Assembly: GCA_017464305.1 (NCBI GenBank)
Contig: JAFUDS010000001.1
Coordinates: forward strand, 263,747 to 327,746
Length of the DNA stretch: 64,000 nucleotides
Reading direction: 5' to 3'
DNA from: Clostridia bacterium
GTDB taxonomy: Bacteria; Bacillota; Clostridia; Christensenellales; Aristaeellaceae
Shown: positions 9,486 through 18,485 of the stretch, piece after piece
Position numbering within the stretch: position 1 is the stretch's first letter
Layout: the number at the start of each line of letters is the position of its first letter
Position numbers and translations under genes: made by a program
The notes under the pieces: model-generated
Told to the model about the DNA's origin: nothing
The model's database searches: none
Seen by the model: only the letters and a program-made list of their open reading frames with translations

Positions 9486-11159
9486 TTAAACATCAAGGAT
9501 GATGGGCAGGATCATGGGATTGCGCTTGATCTTCTCGAAGATGTAATTATGCACCTCGTCCTTAATGATGTTCTTCAGGTTGGCCCAGTTATCCCCCGCC
9601 AGGCTGTTGGAGCTGAGAATCTCCCGCACCAGCTCCTGGGTATTGTCGATGATATCCTCATTCTCCCGGACGTAGATGAAGCCGCGGCTGACGATGTCCG
9701 GCCCGCTGACCAGCTTTTCCTGATCCCGGTCGATGACCACCACGATGGCCAGCAGCCCCTCCTGGCTCAGATGCTTCCGGTCCCGCAGCACCACGTTGCC
9801 CACGTCGCCGACGCCCAGGCCGTCCACCAGGATGCCCCCGGTGGGCACCTGCTCGCCCAGGGCCAGATAGTTCATGTTCATTTCAATGACCTGGCCCATT
9901 TCGGGAATGACGATATTCTGGCTCTCCACGCCCATGCTTTCCGCCAGCACCGCGTGCTGCCACAGCATGCGATATTCCCCGTGGACGGGGATGAAGTATT
10001 TCGGCCGCACCAGGGCGTGCATCAGCTTCAGCTCCTCCTGGCAGGCATGGCCAGAAACATGGACCTCCGCCAGGGTGCTGTAAACCACCTGGGCCCCCAG
10101 GCGATACAGCTGGTTGATGACCCGGGAGATGAATTTTTCATTCCCGGGGATGGGAGTGGCGGAGATGATAACCATGTCGCTCTGGCGAATCTGCAGCTTC
10201 CGATGCTCCGCGTAGGCCATGCGGGTCAGCCCCGCCATGGGCTCGCCCTGGCTGCCCGTGGTCAGCACCAGCAGCTCGTTATCCGGGAACTGGTCCAGCA
10301 CGTCCATGTCGATCAGCCAGCCCTCGGGGATTTTCAATTCGCCGATGCTCATGGCCACGCGGCTGACGTTCACCATGCTGCGCCCAATAAAGCACACCCG
10401 CCGGCCATAGCGGATGGCGTTGTCGATCACCATCTGCATGCGGTGAATATTGCTGGCGAACATAGCCACGATGACCCGGCCCTCCGCCTGGGCGAACATC
10501 TTGTCGAAGGTCTCCCGGATCTTCATTTCGCTCATGGTGTATCCAGAGCGCTCCACGTTGGTGGATTCGCACAGCAGGGCCATAACCCCCCGCTCGCCAT
10601 AGCGGGCCAGGGTCTGCAGGTCTGTCACATGCCCATCAATGGGGGTATAGTCGATTTTGAAGTCGCCGCTGACAATCACCGTCCCCGCCGGGCAGGTAAT
10701 GGCAATGGCGCAGGCGCCGGCGATGGAGTGGCTTACATGGATAAACTCGCAGGTAAAGCACCCCAGCTGAACCACATCCCGAGGCCGAACCACGTGCATA
10801 GGAATATGATCCACCCGGTATTCCTTTAACTTCAGGTCCACCAGGGCCATGGTCAGCTTCGTGCCATAGATGTGGGAGGGAATTTGTTTCAGAATATAAG
10901 GAGTGGCGCCGATGTGATCCTCATGCCCGTGGGTAAACAGATACCCCCGCACATGATCCTTCTTGCTCAGCAGGTAGGACACATCCGGGATCACCAAGTC
11001 CACGCCCAGCATATCTTCCTTGGGGAAGACGCTGCCGCAGTCCACAATAATAATATCATCGCCATATTCAAAGACGGTCATGTTCTTGCCGATTTCATCC
11101 ACGCCGCCTAAAGAGATAATCCGCAGCTTTCCGATTTCCTCAGTCTTTGGAGAAGTCAC
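9486..11159 (-). CDS. rnj: Ribonuclease J
   Basis: 5'-3' exonuclease and endonuclease of the metallo-beta-lactamase/beta-CASP class, central to mRNA decay and rRNA maturation in Gram-positives. The 557-residue protein carries the zinc motif THGHEDHIG near residue 75, further metal ligands at SHSIAG and SGDFKID, the beta-CASP domain, and the C-terminal dimerisation domain. The start is a GTG with AAAGGAGG six bases upstream, which gives the usual family length; an ATG 69 bases upstream would add a tail not seen in relatives. It is probably monocistronic, ending in a strong terminator. Whether it corresponds to J1 or J2 cannot be told. Confidence 0.96.
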   Translation of the reverse strand: MTSPKTEEIGKLRIISLGGVDEIGKNMTVFEYGDDIIIVDCGSVFPKEDMLGVDLVIPDVSYLLSKKDHVRGYLFTHGHEDHIGATPYILKQIPSHIYGTKLTMALVDLKLKEYRVDHIPMHVVRPRDVVQLGCFTCEFIHVSHSIAGACAIAITCPAGTVIVSGDFKIDYTPIDGHVTDLQTLARYGERGVMALLCESTNVERSGYTMSEMKIRETFDKMFAQAEGRVIVAMFASNIHRMQMVIDNAIRYGRRVCFIGRSMVNVSRVAMSIGELKIPEGWLIDMDVLDQFPDNELLVLTTGSQGEPMAGLTRMAYAEHRKLQIRQSDMVIISATPIPGNEKFISRVINQLYRLGAQVVYSTLAEVHVSGHACQEELKLMHALVRPKYFIPVHGEYRMLWQHAVLAESMGVESQNIVIPEMGQVIEMNMNYLALGEQVPTGGILVDGLGVGDVGNVVLRDRKHLSQEGLLAIVVVIDRDQEKLVSGPDIVSRGFIYVRENEDIIDNTQELVREILSSNSLAGDNWANLKNIIKDEVHNYIFEKIKRNPMILPIILDV

Positions 11160-11487
11160 GGTAAGCCTCCTTTCACTCGATAAAAACATATACTCAAGGC
11201 TGATTACATTGTCCCCGTCAGTCTCCATATTTCGCGGATATGTAGTTCATCTACAGTTCCGCAGGTAGTTTATCATGGATTTTATTCAATTGCCATATCA
11301 CATTTGGTTATTTTTACGTCTATTTTGTAGAAAATCCGTGAACATTTCATGAAAAATCCCGTCCCACAGGAGGGATGGGCCCTTTTGCGCAGTGAAAACA
11401 CCCCCGTGGCGCGGGGGTGTGAGATATTTTATGTAAAAGACTCCTCCCGCGGAGCGGGGGGAGCGAGAAAAGCATTCGCCATCGCTT
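11160..11487. other. Intergenic region between glyA and the RNase J gene
   Basis: 328 bp. The left half (11160-11340) is the AT-rich upstream region of the RNase J gene; no convincing -35/-10 pair was recognised. The right half holds the glyA terminators. A run with AAAAGACTCC followed by CCCGCGGAGCGGG (11436-11460) resembles the tandem elements at 15725-15902. Confidence 0.6.
11394..11420 (-). terminator. Terminator of glyA
   Basis: CACCCCCG (11399-11406) pairs with CGGGGGTG (11412-11419) and is followed by TTTT on the minus strand. A further GC hairpin at about 11442-11464 lies between it and the glyA stop codon. Confidence 0.82.
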
Positions 11488-12723
11488 TTAAGCGTACAAA
11501 GGATAGTTCACCATCAGGGCCTCCACCTGGGCCTTCACCTCCGGCACAGCGGCCTCTCCTTCCCGCAGGATGCGGGCGATCCAGGCGGCCACCTGACGGA
11601 AGTCCGCTTCCTTCAATCCCCGCGTGGTGGCTGCGGGGGTGCCGACCCGCAGGCCGCTGGTCACGAAGGGGCTGCGAGTCTCGTTGGGCACGGTGTTCTT
11701 GTTGGTAGTAATGTTCGCGTCCTCCAGCAGGGCTTCCATCTGTTTGCCGGTCATCTCTGTGCCGGTGAAGTCCAGCAGCAGCAGGTGATTATCCGTGCCG
11801 CCGGAAACCATCCGAACCCCTTCCTGGCGGAACTGCTCCTCCATGGCCTTGGCGTTCAGGATGATCTGGTGTTGATATTCCTTGAATTCCGGCTTCAGCG
11901 CCTCGCCGAAGCACACCGCCTTGGCGGCGATGATGTGCTCCAGGGGGCCGCCCTGGGTGCCGGGGAAGATGGCCTTATCGATGGCCTTGGCGTATTCCTC
12001 CTTGCAGAGGATCATGCCGCCCCGGGGGCCCCGCAGGGTCTTATGGGTGGTGGTGGTCACAAAGTCCGCGTAGGGCACGGGGCTGGGATGCTCTCCCGTG
12101 GCCACCAGGCCGGCGATGTGAGCCATGTCGATCATCAGCAGGGCGCCCACCTCGTCCGCGATCTCCTTCAGCTTCGCGAAGTCGATGATCCGGGGATAGG
12201 CGCTGGCACCGGAAACGATCATCTTCGGCTTGCATTTCAGGGCGATGCGGCGCACCTCGTCGTAGTCAATGACCTCCGTATCCGGGCTAACGCCGTAGGG
12301 CACAAAGTTGAAATAGGCGCCGCTCATGTTCACGGGGCTGCCGTGGGTCAGATGTCCGCCGTTGGAAAGGCTCAGACCCATCACCGTGTCCCCGGGCTTC
12401 AGCATGGCGAAATACACCGCCATGTTGGCCTGAGCACCGCTGTGGGGCTGCACGTTGGCGTGCTCCGCGCCGAAGAGCTGACAGGCCCGGTCCCGCGCCA
12501 GATTCTCCACAATGTCCACGAACTGGCACCCGCCGTAATACCTTTTGCCCGGATAGCCCTCGGCGTATTTGTTTGTCAGGCAGGTGCCCATGGCCGCCAT
12601 GACCGCCGGGGAGACGAAATTCTCGCTGGCAATCAGCTCAATATGGGTCCTTTGCCGGTTCAGCTCCAGCTCAATCGCTTCCGTCACTTCCGGGTCCGCT
12701 CCGCGGATGATGTCCAGTTCCAT
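11488..12723 (-). CDS. glyA: Serine hydroxymethyltransferase
   Basis: PLP enzyme that interconverts serine and glycine with transfer of a one-carbon unit to tetrahydrofolate. The 411-residue protein shows the PLP-lysine signature [14 protein letters not shown] near residue 225, the folate-site segment [13 protein letters not shown] near 55 and [10 protein letters not shown] near 95. The ATG has AAGGAGG upstream. Probably transcribed alone from an extended -10 promoter about 55 bp upstream, with a GC hairpin (about 12748-12766) in the leader. Two terminator hairpins follow. Confidence 0.97.
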   Translation of the reverse strand: MELDIIRGADPEVTEAIELELNRQRTHIELIASENFVSPAVMAAMGTCLTNKYAEGYPGKRYYGGCQFVDIVENLARDRACQLFGAEHANVQPHSGAQANMAVYFAMLKPGDTVMGLSLSNGGHLTHGSPVNMSGAYFNFVPYGVSPDTEVIDYDEVRRIALKCKPKMIVSGASAYPRIIDFAKLKEIADEVGALLMIDMAHIAGLVATGEHPSPVPYADFVTTTTHKTLRGPRGGMILCKEEYAKAIDKAIFPGTQGGPLEHIIAAKAVCFGEALKPEFKEYQHQIILNAKAMEEQFRQEGVRMVSGGTDNHLLLLDFTGTEMTGKQMEALLEDANITTNKNTVPNETRSPFVTSGLRVGTPAATTRGLKEADFRQVAAWIARILREGEAAVPEVKAQVEALMVNYPLYA

Positions 12724-12775
12724 CTCTTTGTTCCTCCTTGCTTTATCCCCGCGCTTTCCTGCGGGGTTAGGATTC

Positions 12776-12784
12776 AGTATAGCA
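12776..12784 (-). promoter_or_regulatory. Probable extended -10 promoter of glyA
   Basis: Minus-strand TGC-TATACT, an extended -10 box; no clear -35 hexamer is visible 17 bp upstream. Confidence 0.5.
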
Positions 12785-12830
12785 TACCGCCCTTTCCCCC
12801 GCGACTGAAAAACATTAATAAATCAAACAC

Positions 12831-12973
12831 GCGAAGGGATGTTTCACTCCGGGGCCCTTGGAAGACGTCGGCACTTAGCGGGTGGCAAGCGCGCACGCGC
12901 GAAGGCAGCCGCTTTGTGCCGCTACGTCTGGAACGGAGCGAGAGCGTGCCCCGGAGGGGAACTCCCGCGCGCG
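12831..12973 (+). repeat. Dispersed structured repeat, copy A
   Basis: About 143 bp and almost identical to copies at 41363-41502 and (inverted) 63365-63506. It folds into an outer stem TCCGGGGC/GCCCCGGA (12848-12855/12948-12955), a middle stem GACGTCGGCAC with GTGCCGCTACGTC (12864-12874/12916-12928), an apical GCGCG/CGCGC stem, and a short GC-GAGA-GC hairpin on the 3' side. It lies between the SRP RNA terminator and the glyA promoter. Reading frames crossing it look spurious. Confidence 0.88.
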
Positions 12974-12984
12974 CTATACATCAT

Positions 12985-13117
12985 AAAAAACCGCCAATGC
13001 TCAGACCGGGCAACCCCGCAGCACACCCAGCTAACGCTTACTGCTGCTTCCGTCAGGACCTGACAGGGTTCACGTCGATGGATCGCACGGGACCCAATCG
13101 TCATCGCATTCGCGGCA
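12985..13117 (-). ncRNA. ffs: Signal recognition particle RNA (small bacterial type, 4.5S-like)
   Basis: The minus strand carries the invariant SRP RNA domain IV: GTCAGGTCCTGACGGAAGCA at about 13030-13051, flanked by the Ffh-binding internal loops, with GTGCTGCGGGG on the 3' side. The outer ends pair (CCGCGAATGC at 13106-13115 with GCATTGGCGG at 12991-13000, one mismatch) and a run of T follows at 12985-12990. The RNA is about 115-130 nt and lacks room for an Alu domain, so it is the small form. A promoter lies immediately upstream. Its product forms the SRP with Ffh for membrane-protein targeting. Confidence 0.93.
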
Positions 13118-13123
13118 GAAAGA

Positions 13124-13152
13124 AGTATACTGTTTTTTCTGCCAAAATGCAA
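13124..13152 (-). promoter_or_regulatory. Promoter of the SRP RNA gene
   Basis: TTGCAT (13147-13152) and TATACT (13124-13129) on the minus strand with 17 bp spacing; predicted start near 13117. Confidence 0.85.
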
Positions 13153-13161
13153 GAGAAAATC

Positions 13162-13190
13162 TTGACCCATTTTCAATCTGCGCATAAAAT
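13162..13190 (+). promoter_or_regulatory. Promoter of the DUF1846 gene
   Basis: TTGACC (13162-13167) and TAAAAT (13185-13190), 17 bp apart. It is back to back with the SRP RNA promoter, nine bases separating the two -35 boxes. Confidence 0.85.
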
Positions 13191-13234
13191 AGAATGGTTG
13201 GCATATTCCTGGAAGGAAGACGAGGGAGGCAGGC

Positions 13235-14716
13235 ATGAAGATCGGGTTTGATCATGACAAGTATACCCGGATGCAATCGGAACACATTCTGGAGCGGATC
13301 GAGAAATTTGGTGGCAAGCTGTATCTGGAGCTGGGGGGGAAGCTGTTTGACGATTTCCACGCCAGCCGGGTGCTGCCCGGGTTCCAGCCGGACAGCAAGA
13401 TGCAGATGCTGCTGCGGCTGAAGGATCAGGAGGAGATCATCATCGTCCTCAACGCGGACGATATCGAGAAGAGCAAGGTCCGGGGCGATCTAGGCATCAC
13501 CTATGACGCCGACACCCTCCGGCTCATCGACGCCTTCCGGGGCATCGGGCTGTACGTAGGCTCCGTGGTGTTGACCCGGTACGCCGCCCAGCCCGCCGCC
13601 GTGGCCTTCGAGCAGCGGCTGAACGCCCTGGGGATCCGGACCTTCCGCCATTATACCATCGAGGGCTATCCCTCCGATGTGGACCATATCGTGTCCGACG
13701 AGGGCTTCGGCCGCAATGAATATGTGGAAACCTCCCGGCCCCTGATTCTGGTCACCGCGCCAGGCCCTGGCTCCGGCAAGATGGCCACCTGCCTCAGCCA
13801 GGTGTATCAGGAAAACCGCCGGGGTGTCCGGGCGGGATACGCCAAGTTTGAAACTTTTCCGATCTGGAATCTCCCCCTGAAGCATCCGGTGAACGTGGCC
13901 TACGAGGCTGCCACCGCCGACCTTAGCGATGTGAATATGATCGACCCCTATCATCTGGAGGCTTATCAGGAAACCACGGTAAATTATAATCGGGATATCG
14001 AAATCTTCCCCGTGCTCAACGCCCTGTTCGAGCGGATGTGGGGCTATTCTCCCTATAAGAGCCCCACGGACATGGGGGTCAATATGGCGGGCTTCTGCAT
14101 CTCGGACGATGAAGCCTGCCGGGAGGCCGCTCGGCGAGAGATTCTCCGCCGCTATTATTCCGCCCGCTGCAGCTATCTCCAGGGTCATGCCACGAAAGAG
14201 GAGAGCGAGAAGATCAATCTGTTGATGAAGAACATGGACATCAGCGATGATCTCCGCCCCGTCATCGCCGCGGCCCGCGAAAAGGCGGAGCTCACCGGGC
14301 AGCCCGCCCTGGCCATTGAACTGCCGGATGGGCAGATCGTTACCGGCAAGACCACCGATCTCTTAGGCCCCTCCGCCGCCGTAGTGCTCAACGCGGTGAA
14401 GCGCCTGGGGGGCATTGATAAGCAGACGCTGCTGCTCTCCCGGAACGTGATTGAGCCCGTGCAGGAATTGAAGTGCAAATATCTGGGGAATCATAATCCC
14501 CGGCTCCATTCCGACGAGGTGCTGGTGGCCCTGTCCGTGTCCGCCGCCATGAACCCCACCGCCGCCAAGGCCCTCTCCATGCTGCCCCTGCTGAAGGGCT
14601 GCGAGGCCCACTCGACGGTGATCCTTCCCGCGGTGGACGATAACACCTTCCGTCGCCTGGGCCTGAACCTGACCTGCGATCCCGCTTATCAAACCCATAA
14701 GCTTTATCATAAATAG
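13235..14716 (+). CDS. DUF1846 domain-containing protein
   Basis: 493 residues, the full length of the DUF1846 family found in Clostridia and streptococci. The N-terminus begins GFDHDKYTRMQSEHILERI, typical for the family; a loop TAPGPGSGKMATCLSQVY near residue 170 looks like a nucleotide-binding P-loop variant. The biochemical role is not established. The ATG has GGAGG five bases upstream and follows a clear promoter. The nucleotidyltransferase gene starts 62 bp downstream on the same strand and may be co-transcribed. No predicted membrane segments or signal peptide. Confidence 0.88.
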   Translation: MKIGFDHDKYTRMQSEHILERIEKFGGKLYLELGGKLFDDFHASRVLPGFQPDSKMQMLLRLKDQEEIIIVLNADDIEKSKVRGDLGITYDADTLRLIDAFRGIGLYVGSVVLTRYAAQPAAVAFEQRLNALGIRTFRHYTIEGYPSDVDHIVSDEGFGRNEYVETSRPLILVTAPGPGSGKMATCLSQVYQENRRGVRAGYAKFETFPIWNLPLKHPVNVAYEAATADLSDVNMIDPYHLEAYQETTVNYNRDIEIFPVLNALFERMWGYSPYKSPTDMGVNMAGFCISDDEACREAARREILRRYYSARCSYLQGHATKEESEKINLLMKNMDISDDLRPVIAAAREKAELTGQPALAIELPDGQIVTGKTTDLLGPSAAVVLNAVKRLGGIDKQTLLLSRNVIEPVQELKCKYLGNHNPRLHSDEVLVALSVSAAMNPTAAKALSMLPLLKGCEAHSTVILPAVDDNTFRRLGLNLTCDPAYQTHKLYHK

Positions 14717-14778
14717 GAGCACGGGAGTATTTTGCTCCCTGCCCCAAAGCGATTTTTCAAAGAAAGGTTTATTGATCC

Positions 14779-15705
14779 ATGAATAAAGAACCCATTCTTC
14801 TCATCATGGCTGCCGGCATGGGCAGCCGCTATGGCGGGCTGAAGCAGATGGACCCCGTAGGCCCTCATGGCGAAGCGATTTTGGATTACAGCGTCTTCGA
14901 CGCCAAGCGCGCCGGCTTCAAGCGAGTCATCTTCCTCATTAAGCACGCCATCGAAGCGGATTTCAAGCGCCTGGTGGGGGATCGGATCGCCCAACATATT
15001 GAGGTCTCCTACGCCTTCCAGGAGCTGGACGCCCTGCCGGAGGGCTACGCCGTGCCGGAGGGCCGGGTGAAGCCCTTTGGTACCGGCCATGCCGTCCTCT
15101 GCTGCAAGGATCTGATCGACGCTCCCTTCGCCGTCATCAACGCCGATGATTATTATGGCCCCCGGGCCTTCCAGCAGGCCTATGACACCCTGATTCGCGT
15201 CCAGGATGATGACAAGCTGCGCTACATGATGGTGGCATATTATCTGAAGAACACACTGACAGAGAACGGCTATGTGGCCCGGGGCGTCTGCGAGGTGGAT
15301 GCTCAGGGCGCCCTGAAGGATATTCATGAACGGACCCATATCATCTCCAGCTGCGATGGCCCCCTGTATACCGAGGATGGGGAGACCTATCGTTTGCTGC
15401 CCGCAGATAGCCCCGTCTCCATGAATATGTGGGGCTTTACCCCTTCCCTGCTGCGAGAGCTGGAAGCCCGCTTCCCCGCCTTCCTGGATGCCACCCTGCG
15501 GGAGAATCCCCTGAAGGGGGAATTCTTCCTCCCCTTCGTGGTCAATGAGCTGCTGCAGGAAGGCCGCGCTACGGTCAATGTACTGAAGAGCGAGGACCAC
15601 TGGTGGGGTGTGACCTATCAGGAAGATAAGCCCCAGGTCAAGGCCGCTCTCCAAGCCCTCGCCGATCAAGGGCTCTATCCAGCACCCCTGTGGGCCGCTG
15701 AGTAA
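14779..15705 (+). CDS. Sugar-phosphate nucleotidyltransferase family protein
   Basis: 308-residue protein of the NTP-transferase fold. The N-terminal MAAGMGSRYGGLKQMDPVG (about 10-28) is the nucleotide-binding signature, and INADDYYG near residue 118 is the metal-binding aspartate motif. It would activate a sugar phosphate (or related compound) with an NTP, but the substrate cannot be read from the sequence. It follows the DUF1846 gene by 62 bp. Downstream is a cluster of GC-rich hairpins that may end transcription. Confidence 0.83.
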   Translation: MNKEPILLIMAAGMGSRYGGLKQMDPVGPHGEAILDYSVFDAKRAGFKRVIFLIKHAIEADFKRLVGDRIAQHIEVSYAFQELDALPEGYAVPEGRVKPFGTGHAVLCCKDLIDAPFAVINADDYYGPRAFQQAYDTLIRVQDDDKLRYMMVAYYLKNTLTENGYVARGVCEVDAQGALKDIHERTHIISSCDGPLYTEDGETYRLLPADSPVSMNMWGFTPSLLRELEARFPAFLDATLRENPLKGEFFLPFVVNELLQEGRATVNVLKSEDHWWGVTYQEDKPQVKAALQALADQGLYPAPLWAAE

Positions 15706-15724
15706 TGAAGAGATGCTGAAAAAG

Positions 15725-15902
15725 CTCCCTCGCAAGCAAGGCAAAGCAAGTATAAGCACCCCCGCGGAGCGGGGTGTCCTTAACAAAATTGCTCATAAAG
15801 ACTCCCTCGCAAGCAAGGCAAAACTAACGGCACCCCCGCGGAGCGGGGGTGCCCTCAAAGATTGTCCATAAAAGACTCCCTCGCATAAAGCGGGGGAGCT
15901 TT
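15725..15902. repeat. Tandem 74-77 bp GC-hairpin repeat
   Basis: Two and a half units start at 15725, 15802 and 15876 with CTCCCTCGC. The first two each contain CACCCCCGCGGAGCGGGGTG-like palindromes (near 15757 and 15831); the last ends in CGGGGGAGC and a run of T (terminator on the plus strand). It lies between convergent genes and may terminate transcription from both sides. Confidence 0.75.
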
Positions 15903-15913
15903 TTTATTCCCTT

Positions 15914-16879
15914 TTACCGATTCAGCGCTTCCTGCAGCACGGCCAGATTCTTCTCCATAATCCCCAGATAGCTGGCCCCGTCGTTCACGTCCCCGATGGT
16001 AATCCCCTGCATGGAATCCATCACCAGCAGCTTCTGATTCTTCTCCGCGGTGTTTTGAATAATCGTCTCCGCAATTTTGTGGTTCGTCCCCTCGATCATC
16101 AGCACCGCCGGCAGCTGCAGTTCCTGCACCTTCTGGGAAAGGAACACGATGGTCTGGAAGCTGGCTTCCGTTTCCGCCGAGCATCCGGAGAACGCCGCAT
16201 AATATTGCAGCCCATAATCATCCGTCAGATAGCGGAAGGGGAACCGATCCCCGAAGAGCACGGTGTCCACATTCCCCGCCGCTACCATCTCGCCATATTG
16301 CTGGTCCAGCCCCTGCAGCGCCGCGATGTATTGCTCGGCGTTCTGCTCAAAAGTCTCCGCCTTCTCCGGCAGCAATGTGCTCAGCTCCTGGCGGATGATG
16401 GTCACGGCGGCTTCCGCGTTCCGCAGGCTCAGCCAAACGTGCTCGTCCGCCTCTTCCTCTTCTTCCTCCTCGCCCTCTTCCTCGTGTTCCGCTTCCATGC
16501 CTTCGACCATTTCTTCCAGCTTGACCGCGTCCCCCAGGGCATCGATCAAATTGATCGCCCGCATCTCCGGGTTCGCTGTTTCCTGCAAGGTGTCCTCCAC
16601 CCAGTCGTCCGATTCCCCGCCCACGTAGATGAACAGATCGCAGGTAGCGATGTTCATGATGTCCTTGGCGGTGGGCTGAAAATTGTGCAGATCTACGCCA
16701 CTATCCAACAGCAGCGTGATCTCGAATCCCTCTTCCTCCCCGATAATCTCCCTTGTCCAGTCGTATAGGGGGAAGATGGTCGTCACAATGCGAACCGGCT
16801 TCTCCGCCGCCTGGGCTCCGGAGAAGAGAAGAGTAAACAGCAGGCAAGTGCACAGCAGCAATGTCGTCAGCTTTTTCAT
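15914..16879 (-). CDS. Metal (probably zinc) ABC transporter substrate-binding protein
   Basis: 321-residue protein of the ZnuA/AdcA cluster 9 family. It has an N-terminal signal peptide (KKLTTLLLCTCLLFTLLFSG) and motifs of the family: FPLYDWTREI near residue 36, a putative metal ligand in SGVDLHNFQPT near residue 60, and an acidic loop at about 125-148 made of Glu with His at both ends (EHEEEGEEEEEEEADEH) before VWLSLRNA. In ZnuA this loop is usually His-rich. No permease or ATPase gene sits beside it, so partners must be elsewhere. ATG with GGAGG at a normal distance. Confidence 0.85.
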   Translation of the reverse strand: MKKLTTLLLCTCLLFTLLFSGAQAAEKPVRIVTTIFPLYDWTREIIGEEEGFEITLLLDSGVDLHNFQPTAKDIMNIATCDLFIYVGGESDDWVEDTLQETANPEMRAINLIDALGDAVKLEEMVEGMEAEHEEEGEEEEEEEADEHVWLSLRNAEAAVTIIRQELSTLLPEKAETFEQNAEQYIAALQGLDQQYGEMVAAGNVDTVLFGDRFPFRYLTDDYGLQYYAAFSGCSAETEASFQTIVFLSQKVQELQLPAVLMIEGTNHKIAETIIQNTAEKNQKLLVMDSMQGITIGDVNDGASYLGIMEKNLAVLQEALNR

Positions 16880-16925
16880 AGGATACCTCCGTTGATGTCA
16901 ACCAAAACTCATCGTCCCAGCTTCT

Positions 16926-18470
16926 TTACCGCTGGGCCCATCTCCCCGCCTGAACGGTTTCGGAATCCCAGTTCAGCCGGCCATATTTCCGCGTCAGCTC
17001 AAAAATCTGCCCCTGCAGCTCCTCCGTCAGGTATTTCCCGTTCAGCCGCCAGTGCCAGTTGTTCGGCAGGAAGGAGGGATCGTTGATCCTCGCTTCGTGC
17101 CCCAGCCCCAGGTGATCCTGAATCAGAATCACGCAGGTTTCCGCCCGGCACATGAGCCCCGCCCGGACGAACACCTCATGCATTTTCCCCTTGGCCTGTT
17201 TCTCCGCGCCGAAGTATTCCCGCACCAGGCGCTGTTCGCTGTCGCTGAGGCCGGCGAACCAGCCGTTGATGGGGTCATTGTCATGGGTGCCGGGATAGAC
17301 CACGCAGTGCTCCGGAATGTTATGCACCAGATAGTCGTTGCTGGCGCCCACGTCCTGCTCGTCGAAGCCGAACTGCAGCACCTTCATGTTCGGGAAGCCC
17401 GTTTCCCGAACCATCTGGCGCACGGAGTCGGTCATGAAGCCCAAATCCTCTACGATGACGGGCTTGTATCCCATGTTCTGCCACATTTGATGGAACAGGG
17501 CCATCCCCGGGCCCTTCTCCCAGTGGCCATGCAGGGCAATCTCCCCCGCCGGGATGGAGAAATACTCGTCCAGGCCCCGGAAATGGTCAATCCGCAGCAG
17601 GTCGCATTGCTGGAAGTTCATCCACAACCGGGCCATCCACCATCCGAATTGATCCTCCTTGTGCTTTTCCCATCGGTACAAGGGCGTCCCCCAGATCTGC
17701 CCCTCCGCGGAGAAGGCATCCGGCGGGCATCCAGCCACGGCGCTCTGGCGGTTGTTTTCGTTCAGCTGGAACAGCTGGGAATGAGCCCAAACGTCCGCGC
17801 TGTCGAAAGAAACGTAGATCGGAATATCCCCGATGATCTGAATATGCCTGGCGTTGGCATAGCTCTTCAGCGCGTTCCACTGCTGGAAGAATTTGAACTG
17901 GGTATATTTGTGGAACTCGATGTCGAAATACAGCAGTTGGTTGTAATAATCGATGGCATAGCCCCAGTGCTTGCTGATATCCTCCGGCCAGTCCGGCCAT
18001 TCCGCGTCCTGGAAGAAGCTCTTCAGCGCCATGAACAGGGCATAATCGTCCAGCCACCAGCTGTTTTCCGCGATGAAGCGCTGATAATCCCCGTTTTCCG
18101 CGATGTGGCTGCGCTCGTAGGCCTTCCGCAGCAGCGGGAAGCGGCGGGTGTAGATCTTTTCATAGTCCACGTGCTCTGGATCGCTGCCAAAATCCACCGC
18201 GTCCACTTCCTCCTGGGTCAGTACTCCCTCCTGAATCAGCGCGTCCAGGCTGATGTAATAGGGGCTGCCCGCAAAGGCGGAGAAGGATTGGTAGGGCGAG
18301 TCGAAGGACTTGTGATGGTTCGGCGGATTCAGAGGCAAAATCTGCCAATAGGTCTGCCCTGCCGCCTCCAGAAAGTCTACAAATCGATAGGCCTCCTTGT
18401 CGAAGGCGCCAATGCCATAGGCGCTGGGCAAAGCCGAAACCGCCATCAATACTCCCGCCGCGCGTGCCAT
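16926..18470 (-). CDS. malQ: 4-alpha-glucanotransferase
   Basis: GH77 amylomaltase, 514 residues, which disproportionates maltodextrins in maltose and glycogen metabolism. The N-terminal SALPSAYGIGAFDKEAYRFVDFL, LLRIDHFRGLDEY (nucleophile Asp near residue 295), IVEDLGFMTD (acid/base Glu near 340) and YPGTHDNDPINGW (third Asp) are all present. The ATG has GGAGG upstream. It is followed by the metal-binding protein gene after 46 bp and preceded at 15 bp by a small membrane protein gene, so these minus-strand genes may form one transcript. Confidence 0.95.
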   Translation of the reverse strand: MARAAGVLMAVSALPSAYGIGAFDKEAYRFVDFLEAAGQTYWQILPLNPPNHHKSFDSPYQSFSAFAGSPYYISLDALIQEGVLTQEEVDAVDFGSDPEHVDYEKIYTRRFPLLRKAYERSHIAENGDYQRFIAENSWWLDDYALFMALKSFFQDAEWPDWPEDISKHWGYAIDYYNQLLYFDIEFHKYTQFKFFQQWNALKSYANARHIQIIGDIPIYVSFDSADVWAHSQLFQLNENNRQSAVAGCPPDAFSAEGQIWGTPLYRWEKHKEDQFGWWMARLWMNFQQCDLLRIDHFRGLDEYFSIPAGEIALHGHWEKGPGMALFHQMWQNMGYKPVIVEDLGFMTDSVRQMVRETGFPNMKVLQFGFDEQDVGASNDYLVHNIPEHCVVYPGTHDNDPINGWFAGLSDSEQRLVREYFGAEKQAKGKMHEVFVRAGLMCRAETCVILIQDHLGLGHEARINDPSFLPNNWHWRLNGKYLTEELQGQIFELTRKYGRLNWDSETVQAGRWAQR

Positions 18471-18485
18471 GTTCTTCTTTCCTCC

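Noticed and set aside
12831-12973. Riboswitch controlling glyA
   Set aside because: Copies A and B are antisense to the genes around them and copy C is sense, so a common cis-regulatory role does not fit.
12839-13236. Open frames over 12839-13236 on both strands
   Set aside because: They cover the dispersed repeat and the SRP RNA gene and resemble no protein.
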